Shown: in pieces, positions 11,688 through 20,547 of the stretch
Layout: every line of letters begins with the position of its first letter
How positions within the stretch are numbered: position 1 is the stretch's first letter
Assembly (NCBI RefSeq): GCF_003063575.1
Contig: NZ_NESC01000004.1
Location: forward strand, 62,001 to 126,000
Length of the DNA stretch: 64,000 bases
Reading direction: 5' to 3'
DNA from: Limnohabitans sp. Jir72
GTDB lineage: Bacteria; Pseudomonadota; Gammaproteobacteria; Burkholderiales; Burkholderiaceae_C
The notes under the pieces: generated by a model
The model's database searches: none
The model's input: the letters and a program-made list of their open reading frames with translations, nothing else
What the model was told of the DNA's origin: nothing
Translations under genes and position numbers: made by a program

Positions 11688-12899
11688 TCAAGCTGTTTGA
11701 CGCACCGCACGCAGCTTCACCGAGAAATCGCGCAAAGCGGCGATGCCGCTTTCTTCGGCGCGGCGGCACCAAGCCTGCAAATCAGCGGCCAGTTGCTCGC
11801 GTGAATGCGAGGTATTGAGCCAAATCTGGCTGAGCTCTTCACGCATCTGAACCATCTTGTCGAGCACGGGACTGGCGGCGCGGGCCTGCTTGAGCTGGGC
11901 TTGCGCAGCGACAGGCACTTTGGCGGCATCGCGATGCAACCAGCGCTTGGCCGCTTGGAGCACATTGGCGTCGAGCTTCAATTTTTCGGCCTCTTGCTGC
12001 ATCACCGTGCGCACATTGCGCGCATAACCCGCCATCACCTCGTAACGGTTGGCGATCAAGGCTTCCAGCGTCTTTTCGTCCGCCACGGGGCGAATGTCAC
12101 CATACGCCAGGCGTGGCGGTGTCTTTTTGACGGTGGCCATGCCCAATGTTTCCAGAACACGGATGTACAACCAACCGATGTCAAACTCGTAAGGCTTGAC
12201 CGACAACTTGGCCGATGTCGGGTAAGTGTGGTGGTTGTTGTGCAACTCTTCGCCACCAATCAAGATGCCCCAAGGCGAAATGTTGGTGCTGGCGTCGTGC
12301 GCCTCGAAATTGCGGTAACCCCAGTAATGCGCAGCGCCATTGATGATGCCGGCCGCCGTGATCGGGATCCAGGCCATTTGCACTGCCCAGATGGTCAAAC
12401 CGATGAAGCCAAACAAGACCACATCGATGATCAGCATCAAAGCCACGCCCTGCCACGAGAAGCGGGTGTACAGGTTGCGCTCGATCCAGTCATCGGGGGT
12501 GCCGTGACCGTAGCGTTTCATGGTGTCCAGGTTCTTGGATTCCTTGCGGTACAGCTCCGCACCAGTGAACAGCACGGTCTTGATGCCGTACACATGGGGG
12601 CTGTGCGGGTCTTCAGCCTGCTCGCACTTGGCGTGGTGCTTGCGGTGGATCGCGGCCCACTCCTTGGTCACCTGGCCTGTGGTCAGCCACAGCCAAAAAC
12701 GGAAGAAATGCGAAGGAATGGCATGAAGGTCAAGTGCACGGTGCGCCTGGTGGCGGTGCAGAAAAATCGTCACGCTGGCGATGGTGATGTGGGTCAGACC
12801 CAAAGTCACCAGGACGATTTGCCACCATGTGAAGTCAAACAAACCGTGACCCATCCACTGGATCAAAGCATCTAAAAAAGCCGAATCAGGCAACAACAT
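11688..12899 (-). CDS. Acyl-CoA/fatty acid desaturase (membrane, histidine-box type)
   Basis: Histidine boxes HRHQAHRA, HRKHHAKCE, HNNHHTYP. Confidence 0.9.
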   Translation of the reverse strand: MLLPDSAFLDALIQWMGHGLFDFTWWQIVLVTLGLTHITIASVTIFLHRHQAHRALDLHAIPSHFFRFWLWLTTGQVTKEWAAIHRKHHAKCEQAEDPHSPHVYGIKTVLFTGAELYRKESKNLDTMKRYGHGTPDDWIERNLYTRFSWQGVALMLIIDVVLFGFIGLTIWAVQMAWIPITAAGIINGAAHYWGYRNFEAHDASTNISPWGILIGGEELHNNHHTYPTSAKLSVKPYEFDIGWLYIRVLETLGMATVKKTPPRLAYGDIRPVADEKTLEALIANRYEVMAGYARNVRTVMQQEAEKLKLDANVLQAAKRWLHRDAAKVPVAAQAQLKQARAASPVLDKMVQMREELSQIWLNTSHSREQLAADLQAWCRRAEESGIAALRDFSVKLRAVRQTA

Positions 12900-13012
12900 G
12901 CAGGTATCTTTCTACGAACGCCTGTTTTCAGGCAATCTTTCGATTTTAAGTTTTTCAGGCCAAAAAGAACAGGTCTTTCGCACCTGACCACGCATCAAAG
13001 AACTCCAAATGA

Positions 13013-14308
13013 TTACTTTCGAGTCCAGACGGCAGCAAAGAAACCATCCGTGCCATGGCGGTGTGGCCACAAGCGCAGGAAATCACCACCTGAACGCGTG
13101 CCGTCATCGGCCACGGTCATGGCCGGGGCACACAAACCCTCAGCGCCCGGCACCTTCAGGCGCTCCAGCTCTTGTGCGGCATTGAGCAGCACGAAATCCG
13201 GATTGGCCGCGCTGAAGGCTTGCGCAATCAGCTCGTTTTCTTCAGGCAAAACGCTGCAGGTGGCATACACCAAGCGACCGCCCGACTTGACCATGCGCGA
13301 GGCACTTTGCAAGATGGCCAACTGCTTTTCGGTCAGCTCCTGCACAGCTTGGGGCTTTTGACGCCACTTCAAGTCCGGGTTACGGCGCAAGGTGCCCAAG
13401 CCTGAGCATGGGGCGTCGACCAGCACGCGGTCGATCTTGCCCGCCAAACGCTTGACGCGCTCATCACGCTCGTGGGCAATCGCCGCAGGGTGGACATTGG
13501 ACAAGCCGCTGCGCGCCATGCGCGGCTTGAGGGCATCCAGGCGGTGACCCGACACATCAAAGGCATACAAGCGGCCGGTGCTGCGCATGGCCGCGCCCAG
13601 CGCCAGCGTTTTGCCGCCCGCACCCGCACAAAAGTCCACCACCATCTCGCCGCGGTGGGCGTCCACCAACAAGGCCAGCAGCTGCGAGCCTTCGTCCTGC
13701 ACCTCGATCGCACCACGTGTGAAGGCGTCGGTCTTTTGCAGCGCTGGCTTGCCTTGCAGACGCAGACCCCAAGGCGAATAAGGCGTGGGCTCCGAAGCAA
13801 TGCCTGCTTGTGCCAGTTCTTTCTGGATATCGCTGCGCTTGGCCTGGAAGGTGTTCACGCGCAAGTCCAATGTGCCGGGCTGCTGCAAGTTCTCAGCCAA
13901 GACCCAGAAGTCATCGCCCAGCTGATCTTGCAGCGCTTTGGCCATCCACTCGGGCAAGTTGTGGCGGTGCGGGGCCATCAGGGCATCGGCGGGAATGGCG
14001 TCACAGGTGGCCAGCCATTGCTTTTCGGTGTCGTTCAAGGCTGCGGCCAAAAAGTCGCGGGGGCCAAAAAACCCCAAAATCGCCAACTTGCGCTCTTTGG
14101 GGCCGGAGCCCGAACGGGCCAACTGCTCGAACAACAGTTTTTTGCGCAGCACCGCAAAAGCGGTTTCGGCCAGAGTTGCACGCTCTCGCGGGCCCAGCGA
14201 GCGATGTTCACGGAAATAGCGCGACACGACAGCGTCGGCGGGATGTTCAAATTGGAGAACCAGCCTGACCAGATCGGCACAGGCGTCTAAAAGGGCTTTT
14301 GGATGCAT
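13013..14308 (-). CDS. RsmB/NOP-type 16S rRNA cytosine-C5 methyltransferase
   Basis: VVDFCAGAGGKTLALGAAM, VLVDAPCSGLGTLRRNPDLKW, LVYATCSVLPEENE; start at MHPKALLDACADLVR. Confidence 0.88.
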   Translation of the reverse strand: MHPKALLDACADLVRLVLQFEHPADAVVSRYFREHRSLGPRERATLAETAFAVLRKKLLFEQLARSGSGPKERKLAILGFFGPRDFLAAALNDTEKQWLATCDAIPADALMAPHRHNLPEWMAKALQDQLGDDFWVLAENLQQPGTLDLRVNTFQAKRSDIQKELAQAGIASEPTPYSPWGLRLQGKPALQKTDAFTRGAIEVQDEGSQLLALLVDAHRGEMVVDFCAGAGGKTLALGAAMRSTGRLYAFDVSGHRLDALKPRMARSGLSNVHPAAIAHERDERVKRLAGKIDRVLVDAPCSGLGTLRRNPDLKWRQKPQAVQELTEKQLAILQSASRMVKSGGRLVYATCSVLPEENELIAQAFSAANPDFVLLNAAQELERLKVPGAEGLCAPAMTVADDGTRSGGDFLRLWPHRHGTDGFFAAVWTRK

Positions 14309-14361
14309 GGGGCGTATTGTCCCATCCTTGCCCCTTTGGAATGCACCACCCCAGGAAACAC

Positions 14362-14601
14362 ATGTCCGAAGAAACCTTGCCTCCCCTGATCGAAACCCCC
14401 AAGGGCCTGTACAAGCACTACAAAGGCGGCATGTACCGCGTGCTGGGCACCGTGCGGCACAGCGAAGACCTGCAGCCCATGACGCTTTACCAGGCACTTT
14501 ATGGCGAACAAGGCCTGTGGGTACGGCCAGCGGCCATGTTTGGCGATGTGGCCGAGTTCAACGGCAAGGTGCAGCCGCGCTTTGAGCGCGTGGGCGATTA
14601 A
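14362..14601 (+). CDS. DUF1653 domain protein
   Basis: GLYKHYKGGMYRVLGTVRHSEDLQPMTLYQALYGEQGLWVRPAAMF. Confidence 0.8.
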   Translation: MSEETLPPLIETPKGLYKHYKGGMYRVLGTVRHSEDLQPMTLYQALYGEQGLWVRPAAMFGDVAEFNGKVQPRFERVGD

Positions 14602-15173
14602 GCCAGGAATTTCGCCACAGCCCGCGGGTAAATCAGGTGCTCTTGGGTGAGCACCCGCGATGCCAGCAGCTCGGCCGTGTCCCCCGCCAGCACCGGCACC
14701 ACCGCTTGGTCGAGGATTGGACCGTGGTCTAAATCAGCCGTCACTTGGTGCACCGTGGCGCCTGCAAACTTGCAGCCCGCATCGATCGCCCGTTGGTGTG
14801 TGTTCAAGCCAGGAAATGCGGGCAACAAGGACGGGTGGATGTTGAGCAAGCGCCCCGCGTAGTGCGCCACAAAACCTGGCGTCAGGATGCGCATGAAACC
14901 GGCCAGCACGACCAGGGTGGGCGAGAACAGGTCCATTTGCGCCATCAAGGCCGCATCGAATTCTTCACGGCTGGCAAATGCTTTGTGGTCCAGCACAGCG
15001 GTGGAAATGCCATGTTCTGTGGCCAGGGCCAAGCCGGCGGCATCGGCCTTGTTGCTGACCACAGCGGCCACCCGGGCATGCAGGCGATCCGCCCAACGCT
15101 CTTGCTCAGCCGCACGAACAATGGCCCCCATGTTGGAGCCAGAGCCGGAAATCAAAATGACAATGTTTTTCAT
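14598..15173 (-). CDS. purN: Phosphoribosylglycinamide formyltransferase PurN
   Basis: MKNIVILISGSGSNMGAIV, LAGFMRILTPGFV, LLNIHPSLLPAFPGLNTHQRAIDAG. Confidence 0.93.
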   Translation of the reverse strand: MKNIVILISGSGSNMGAIVRAAEQERWADRLHARVAAVVSNKADAAGLALATEHGISTAVLDHKAFASREEFDAALMAQMDLFSPTLVVLAGFMRILTPGFVAHYAGRLLNIHPSLLPAFPGLNTHQRAIDAGCKFAGATVHQVTADLDHGPILDQAVVPVLAGDTAELLASRVLTQEHLIYPRAVAKFLA

Positions 15174-15327
15174 GAGAGGGGGAATTATCCCAGCACACCC
15201 CCTGCAAACCCTTGTTTGTCGCTCCAAGGACATGGACGCCTGCCTGCAGCGTGATAAAAAGCACGGTCGTTTGATTTTGTTTGCACAGCGCCACAAATAA
15301 CACTTACACCAACGGAGAATTTTCCTC

Positions 15328-16509
15328 ATGGATTTGGCATTCACCCCCGATGAGCTCGCGTTCCGCGACGAGATTCGCACCTGGGTCAAGGACAACTTGC
15401 CCGCCGACATTTCACAAAAAGTGCACAGCGCCATGCGCCTGACGCGTGAAGACATGCAGCGCTGGGCCAAAATTTTGGGCAAAAAAGGCTGGCTGGGCTG
15501 GGGCTGGCCCACGCAGTTTGGCGGCCCGGGCTGGACCGCCGTGCAAAAGCATTTGTTCGAAGAAGAATGCGCCCTGGCCGGTGCCCCCCGCGTGGTGCCC
15601 TTCGGCCCGGTGATGGTGGCCCCGGTGATCATGGCGTTCGGCAATGCTGAGCAACAACAGCGCTTTTTGCCCGGCATCGCCAGCGGCGAAGTCTGGTGGA
15701 GCCAGGGCTACAGCGAACCGGGCTCTGGCTCGGACCTGGCGTCCCTCAAAACCCGCGCCGAGCGCGTGGGAGACAAATACATCGTCAACGGCCAAAAAAC
15801 CTGGACCACCCTGGGCCAATACGGCGAATGGATCTTCTGCCTGGTGCGTACCAGCACCGAAGGCAAACCGCAAACCGGCATCTCGTTCTTGTTGATCGAC
15901 ATGAAGTCGCCCGGCATCACCGTGCGCCCCATCAAGCTGCTCGACGGCGAGTGCGAAGTCAACGAGGTCTGGTTTGACAATGTTGAAGTGCCCGCCGAGA
16001 ACCTGATTGGCGAAGAAAACAAGGGCTGGAACTACGCCAAGCACCTGCTGGCGCACGAGCGCACCAACATCGCTGACGTGAACCGCGCCAAGCGCGAACT
16101 GGAGCGTTTGAAGCGCATCGCCAAAGCCGAAGGCGTGTACGACGACCTGCGCTTCCGCGACGAAATCGCCAAGCTCGAAGTCGACATCGTGGCCCTCGAA
16201 ATGCTCGTGTTGCGCGTCCTGTCGGCCGAGAAATCTGGCAAGAACTCGCTCGACATCGCAGGTCTGCTCAAGATCAAGGGCAGTGAAATCCAGCAGCGCT
16301 ACACCGAGCTGATGATGCAAGCGGCGGGTCCTTTTGCCCTGCCCTACATCTTCGAAGCCATGGACGCAGGCTGGCAAGGCAACTTCCCCGGCGGCACATT
16401 GGCCAACGCGCCACTGGCCGCCAACTACTTCAACATGCGCAAGACCACCATTTACGGCGGCAGCAACGAAGTACAACGCAACATCGTCGCCCAGACAGTT
16501 CTGGGTTAA
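15328..16509 (+). CDS. Acyl-CoA dehydrogenase family protein
   Basis: QGYSEPGSGSDLASLKTRA, GQKTWTTLGQYGEWIFCLVRT, MRKTTIYGGSNEVQRNI. Confidence 0.9.
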   Translation: MDLAFTPDELAFRDEIRTWVKDNLPADISQKVHSAMRLTREDMQRWAKILGKKGWLGWGWPTQFGGPGWTAVQKHLFEEECALAGAPRVVPFGPVMVAPVIMAFGNAEQQQRFLPGIASGEVWWSQGYSEPGSGSDLASLKTRAERVGDKYIVNGQKTWTTLGQYGEWIFCLVRTSTEGKPQTGISFLLIDMKSPGITVRPIKLLDGECEVNEVWFDNVEVPAENLIGEENKGWNYAKHLLAHERTNIADVNRAKRELERLKRIAKAEGVYDDLRFRDEIAKLEVDIVALEMLVLRVLSAEKSGKNSLDIAGLLKIKGSEIQQRYTELMMQAAGPFALPYIFEAMDAGWQGNFPGGTLANAPLAANYFNMRKTTIYGGSNEVQRNIVAQTVLG

Positions 16510-16519
16510 GGGGACACAC

Positions 16520-17635
16520 ATGGATTTCGATTTTTCTGACGACCAGGAACAACTGCGCGACGCGGTGCGCAAATGGGTGGACAAGGGCTATGACTTTGAC
16601 CGCCGCCGCGCCATCGTGGCTGCGGGTGGTTTTGACCGCGCCGCTTACGGCGAAATGGCCGAACTGGGCCTGACTGGCCTGTACGTGAGCGAAGAGCACG
16701 GCGGCATGGGCATGGGCCCGACCGAAGCCATGGTCACCATGGAAGAACTCGGGCGCGGCATCGTGCTCGAACCGCTGACCCAAACGCTGATCTGCAGCGC
16801 CACACTGCAAACCCACGCGCCTGCTGCCCTGCAAGCGGCTTGGTTGCCACGCATGGCGGCAGGTGAAGCCATCGTCGTGCTGGCACATCAAGAGCGCGCT
16901 GCACGTTACCAATTGGGCCGCTGCGCCGCCCAGGCCAGCGAATCGGGCGGCGCATGGACCGTGACGGGCACCAAGAGCGTGGTGGCTGTGGGCGACCAGG
17001 CAGACGCCTTTGTGGTGCCTGCTTCGGTGAACGGCCAGATCGCCCTGTTTTTGGTCGAGCGCAGCGCCAGCGGCGTGAGCACCCAGGCCTACATCACGCA
17101 AGACGGCTCACGCGCCGCCGAAGTGGTGCTGAACAATGCTTCCGCGCAGCTGATCACCCTGAACGGCCTGGCCGCGCTCGAAGAAGCTGTGGACATTGGC
17201 ATCGCCTGCACCTGCGCCGAAGCTGTGGGCGTGATGGACAAAACCCTGGCCATCACCGTGGACTACATGAACACCCGCAAGCAGTTCGGCGTGGTGATCG
17301 CCAGCTTCCAGGCCCTGCGCCACCGCGTGGCCGACATGAAGATGCAGCTGGAGTTGGGCCGCTCGATGAGCTACTACGCCACCCTCAAGCTGCACGCTCC
17401 GACCGACGAGCGCCGCCGCGCCATGGCCCGTGCCAAGTACCAGCTGGGCGTGTCCATGCGTTTCATTGGCCAACAAGCGGTGCAGCTGCACGGCGGCATT
17501 GCCGTCACCGACGAGTACATCGTGAGCCACTACTTCAAGAAATTGACGCAGCTGGACATGACTTTTGGCGACACCCTGCACCAGTTGGGCGAAGTGTCGG
17601 CCCGCATGCAGGAGACGGCGGGCGTGTTTGCCTGA
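16520..17635 (+). CDS. Acyl-CoA dehydrogenase family protein (second, smaller subunit-like paralogue)
   Basis: MDFDFSDDQEQLRDAVRKWV..., TRKQFGVVIASFQALRHRVADM, QQAVQLHGGIAVTDEY. Confidence 0.88.
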   Translation: MDFDFSDDQEQLRDAVRKWVDKGYDFDRRRAIVAAGGFDRAAYGEMAELGLTGLYVSEEHGGMGMGPTEAMVTMEELGRGIVLEPLTQTLICSATLQTHAPAALQAAWLPRMAAGEAIVVLAHQERAARYQLGRCAAQASESGGAWTVTGTKSVVAVGDQADAFVVPASVNGQIALFLVERSASGVSTQAYITQDGSRAAEVVLNNASAQLITLNGLAALEEAVDIGIACTCAEAVGVMDKTLAITVDYMNTRKQFGVVIASFQALRHRVADMKMQLELGRSMSYYATLKLHAPTDERRRAMARAKYQLGVSMRFIGQQAVQLHGGIAVTDEYIVSHYFKKLTQLDMTFGDTLHQLGEVSARMQETAGVFA

Positions 17636-17653
17636 TCTGGCATGACACCCACG

Positions 17654-17679
17654 ACAAGGGCTCCGCAAGGAGCCCTTGT
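17654..17679. terminator. Convergent-gene terminator, perfect 11-bp stem with GCAA loop
   Basis: acaagggctcc-gcaa-ggagcccttgt between the acyl-CoA dehydrogenase and ligase genes. Confidence 0.65.
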
Positions 17680-18552
17680 TCATTCTGGCGCCCGCACGCG
17701 CACAAAAGAAGCAAAACGTGGCAAGCCTGAGGGTGTGCGGTCCCGGTAGAGGTACGTCACCCAAGCCCCCACGGGCGGCGGATCGCGCCGCAGGGCATCA
17801 CTCAGACCAGAGCCCAAGGCGAATCGCTGGCCTTGCGGCGTCTCCAGCAGCAACGCACCCGTCAAGCCTTCAAAACGCCCTTTACCCGCCTGGTAGCCCA
17901 GCACCCGCCCTTCTTCATCGGGTTGTGGCTTGAGCTTGAACAAGGCATCTGTTCTGCCCGATTGCCACACCGCATCGGCACGGTGCAAGACCAGGCCTTC
18001 TCCGCCTTGGCCCACCACGTCGTGCAAGCGCGCCTGCAATGCCGCCGCATGCTCCAAGGTGCTTTGCGGTACTGCCTGCAACCAAGGCAGATTGGCGGCC
18101 GCCACGGCTTGCGTGAGCACACCCACACGCTGGGCAAAAGTCTCCGTGCGCCCCATGGCGTCAAACACCAGGTATTTCAGGCTGCGCCATTCGGCATCGT
18201 CGGGCACGGTTTTGCGCACAGCCCCCGAGACACGGTCAAATTGCCCACGGCCCATCCACAGCTCGCCATCCAGCGGCAAGGGTGGCAGGGCGGCTAAAAA
18301 CCAGGTGGGCGCTGCGATCAACCGGCCGCTGCGAAAACGCAAATGCTTGCCGTCCCACGCAGCGCGAACGCCATCGAACTTTTCGCTGACCAAAAATCCT
18401 TGCGGTGAACGACCGGAAGGCCAAGCCTGCGCGAGTTGAACCGATTCACCAGCGGCCAGTGCAGGCGGCGCCCACCATGCGCCCCCCAGCAAACTGCCGA
18501 TGACGTGCCGCCGCGAGACGAGCGGCGTGCCCATTTTTTCATGGCTGTGCAT
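17680..18552 (-). CDS. ATP-dependent DNA ligase, Lig E-like minimal type, with putative export signal
   Basis: Nucleotidyltransferase motif I SEKFDGVRAAWDG, PLDGELWMGRG, GEGLVLHRADAVW, LFKLKP; N-terminus SRRHVIGSLLGGAWWAPPALAAGE. Confidence 0.85.
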   Translation of the reverse strand: MHSHEKMGTPLVSRRHVIGSLLGGAWWAPPALAAGESVQLAQAWPSGRSPQGFLVSEKFDGVRAAWDGKHLRFRSGRLIAAPTWFLAALPPLPLDGELWMGRGQFDRVSGAVRKTVPDDAEWRSLKYLVFDAMGRTETFAQRVGVLTQAVAAANLPWLQAVPQSTLEHAAALQARLHDVVGQGGEGLVLHRADAVWQSGRTDALFKLKPQPDEEGRVLGYQAGKGRFEGLTGALLLETPQGQRFALGSGLSDALRRDPPPVGAWVTYLYRDRTPSGLPRFASFVRVRAPE

Positions 18553-18653
18553 GATGACGTCCTCCCTGATCGCACTGGGCCGTTCAGCCCGCGCTTTGTT
18601 TTTTCAGGAAGTGATGATGCGGCGCTTTGGCCGCGTCTGCAAGCGCCCGCAGC

Positions 18654-19211
18654 TCAAACCAGCAAGCGCGAGGTCTTGGGCACATGCGCCATCAAAAACG
18701 CCATCTGGTCACTCAGGATGCGACGGTTGCGCAAGATGAAGTCTTCCCACAAGCTGGGCACATAAGGCGCATAGAGCAAGGGCATATTGGCCTGCTCGGG
18801 CGTGCGGCTGCTTTTTCGGTGGTTGCAGGATCGGCAGGCGGTCACCACATTCATCCAGTGGTCCGGGCCTTTGTGGGCCAAAGGCACGATGTGTTCGCGG
18901 GTCAGCTCTGACTCATGAAAGTGCCCACCGCAATAGGCACACACATTGCGGTCCCGCACAAAGAGCTTGGGGTTGGTGAGGCCCGACCGCATGTCAAACG
19001 GGTTGATGCGCGGCACGCCTTGGGTGCCGATGATGCTGTTGACCGTGATGATGGATTGCTCGCCCGTGATGGCATTGTGGCCGCCGCGAAAGACCGCCAC
19101 TTGTCGGCCCGCTTCCCAACGCACATCGTCGGCGGCGTAATGGGTGACCGCTTGCTCCAGCGTGATCCACGACTGGGGCAGCCCTTGGGCAGAGAGTTTC
19201 AAGACCTTCAC
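18654..19211 (-). CDS. HNH endonuclease family protein
   Basis: CAYCGGHFHESELTREHIVPLAHKGPDHWMNVVTACRSCNHRKSSRT. Confidence 0.88.
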   Translation of the reverse strand: MKVLKLSAQGLPQSWITLEQAVTHYAADDVRWEAGRQVAVFRGGHNAITGEQSIITVNSIIGTQGVPRINPFDMRSGLTNPKLFVRDRNVCAYCGGHFHESELTREHIVPLAHKGPDHWMNVVTACRSCNHRKSSRTPEQANMPLLYAPYVPSLWEDFILRNRRILSDQMAFLMAHVPKTSRLLV

Positions 19212-19392
19212 ACACGACTCCTGGCAACAGATGCAAGCACTGAAAAGGATGGGGACTGTCTCGGTCCAGACAAGCTCTGCGAAGGCAAAAGCTTGAGGGG
19301 ATCGGGCTCAGTCACAATATACCCTCTCCATTTCTCAAAACCATGACAAAGGGCAAAAGCTCCAAGTCAAGCCCCAACGCAGCACCATCGCC

Positions 19393-20430
19393 ATGAAGGT
19401 TTTCCGCGGTTTTCACCACCCCCAGCTCGCCCCCGCCTGCGCGCTGACCATCGGCAATTTCGATGGCGTGCACCGGGGCCACCAGGCCATGCTGGCACTT
19501 TTGCGCAGCGAAGCCGCTCACCGGGGCGTGCCCAGCTGCGTGATGACCTTCGAGCCCCACCCCCGCGACTACTTTGCCAAGGCCCTGAACAAGCCCGAGC
19601 TGGCCCCCGCCCGCATTGCCGCCTTGCGCGACAAGTTGCGCGAACTGGAGCGCTGCGGTGTGGACCAGGTCGTGGTGCTGCCCTTTGATGCCGAGCTGGC
19701 CAGCCAGTTGCCCGAGGACTTCATCCAGAAGGTGCTGATCCAAGGTTTGGGTGTGCGCTATGTGCTGGTGGGTGACGACTTCCGCTTTGGCGCCAAGCGG
19801 GCCGGTGACTACGCCATGCTCGATGCCTCCGGCCAGCGCCTGGGCTTTGATGTGGCCCGCATGAACAGCTACGAGGTCCACGGCCTGCGCGTGTCCAGCT
19901 CGGCCGTGCGCGAGGCCTTGGGCAGGGGCGACTTGCAAGCGGTGCAGGCCCTGCTCGGCCGACCCTACAGCATCAGCGGCCACGTTGTGCACGGGCGCAA
20001 GCTCGGGCGCGAGCTGGCCGCCACCGCCGAAGGCGCAGGCGATGGCTTTCGGACCCTGAATTTGCGTTTTTCGCACTGGAAACCCGCCGCCAGCGGCATC
20101 TTTGTGGTGCAGGTGCACGGCCTGGCCGACCAGCCCTTGCGTGGCGTCGCCAATCTGGGCATCCGCCCCTCGCTGGACCCCACCGATGTCAACGGCGGGC
20201 GCGTACTGCTGGAGACCCACGCCTTCGACTGGCCCGCCGAGCTGGGCGGCGAAGGGGGCTACGGTAAAATCATTCGCGTGGATCTGCTGCACAAACTACA
20301 CGACGAGCTCAAATACGACGGTCTGGACGCCCTGACAAAAGGCATCGCCCAAGACTGCGACGATGCGCACGCCTGGTTTGCATTGCGCCACAGCGAGACA
20401 CACCGCCAAACCACACGCGACCGAATTTGA
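19393..20430 (+). CDS. ribF: Bifunctional riboflavin kinase/FAD synthetase
   Basis: TIGNFDGVHRGHQAML, VLVGDDFRFGAKRAGD, VSSSAVREALGRGD. Confidence 0.93.
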   Translation: MKVFRGFHHPQLAPACALTIGNFDGVHRGHQAMLALLRSEAAHRGVPSCVMTFEPHPRDYFAKALNKPELAPARIAALRDKLRELERCGVDQVVVLPFDAELASQLPEDFIQKVLIQGLGVRYVLVGDDFRFGAKRAGDYAMLDASGQRLGFDVARMNSYEVHGLRVSSSAVREALGRGDLQAVQALLGRPYSISGHVVHGRKLGRELAATAEGAGDGFRTLNLRFSHWKPAASGIFVVQVHGLADQPLRGVANLGIRPSLDPTDVNGGRVLLETHAFDWPAELGGEGGYGKIIRVDLLHKLHDELKYDGLDALTKGIAQDCDDAHAWFALRHSETHRQTTRDRI

Positions 20431-20547
20431 CGCTGACCAACGCGTCCTGTGCCGGCCACGGGCTGGCACCCTACCTTGCGGGCTGACTTTCACCGCCCAC
20501 CTTTTTTGCTCCCAGCGGCCAGATGGCCGCGCCCTCGGATTCACCTC

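Noticed and set aside
20431-20547. Possible riboswitch or T-box in the ribF-ileS gap
   Set aside because: Only small GC hairpins; no T-box or FMN-type conserved elements recognised
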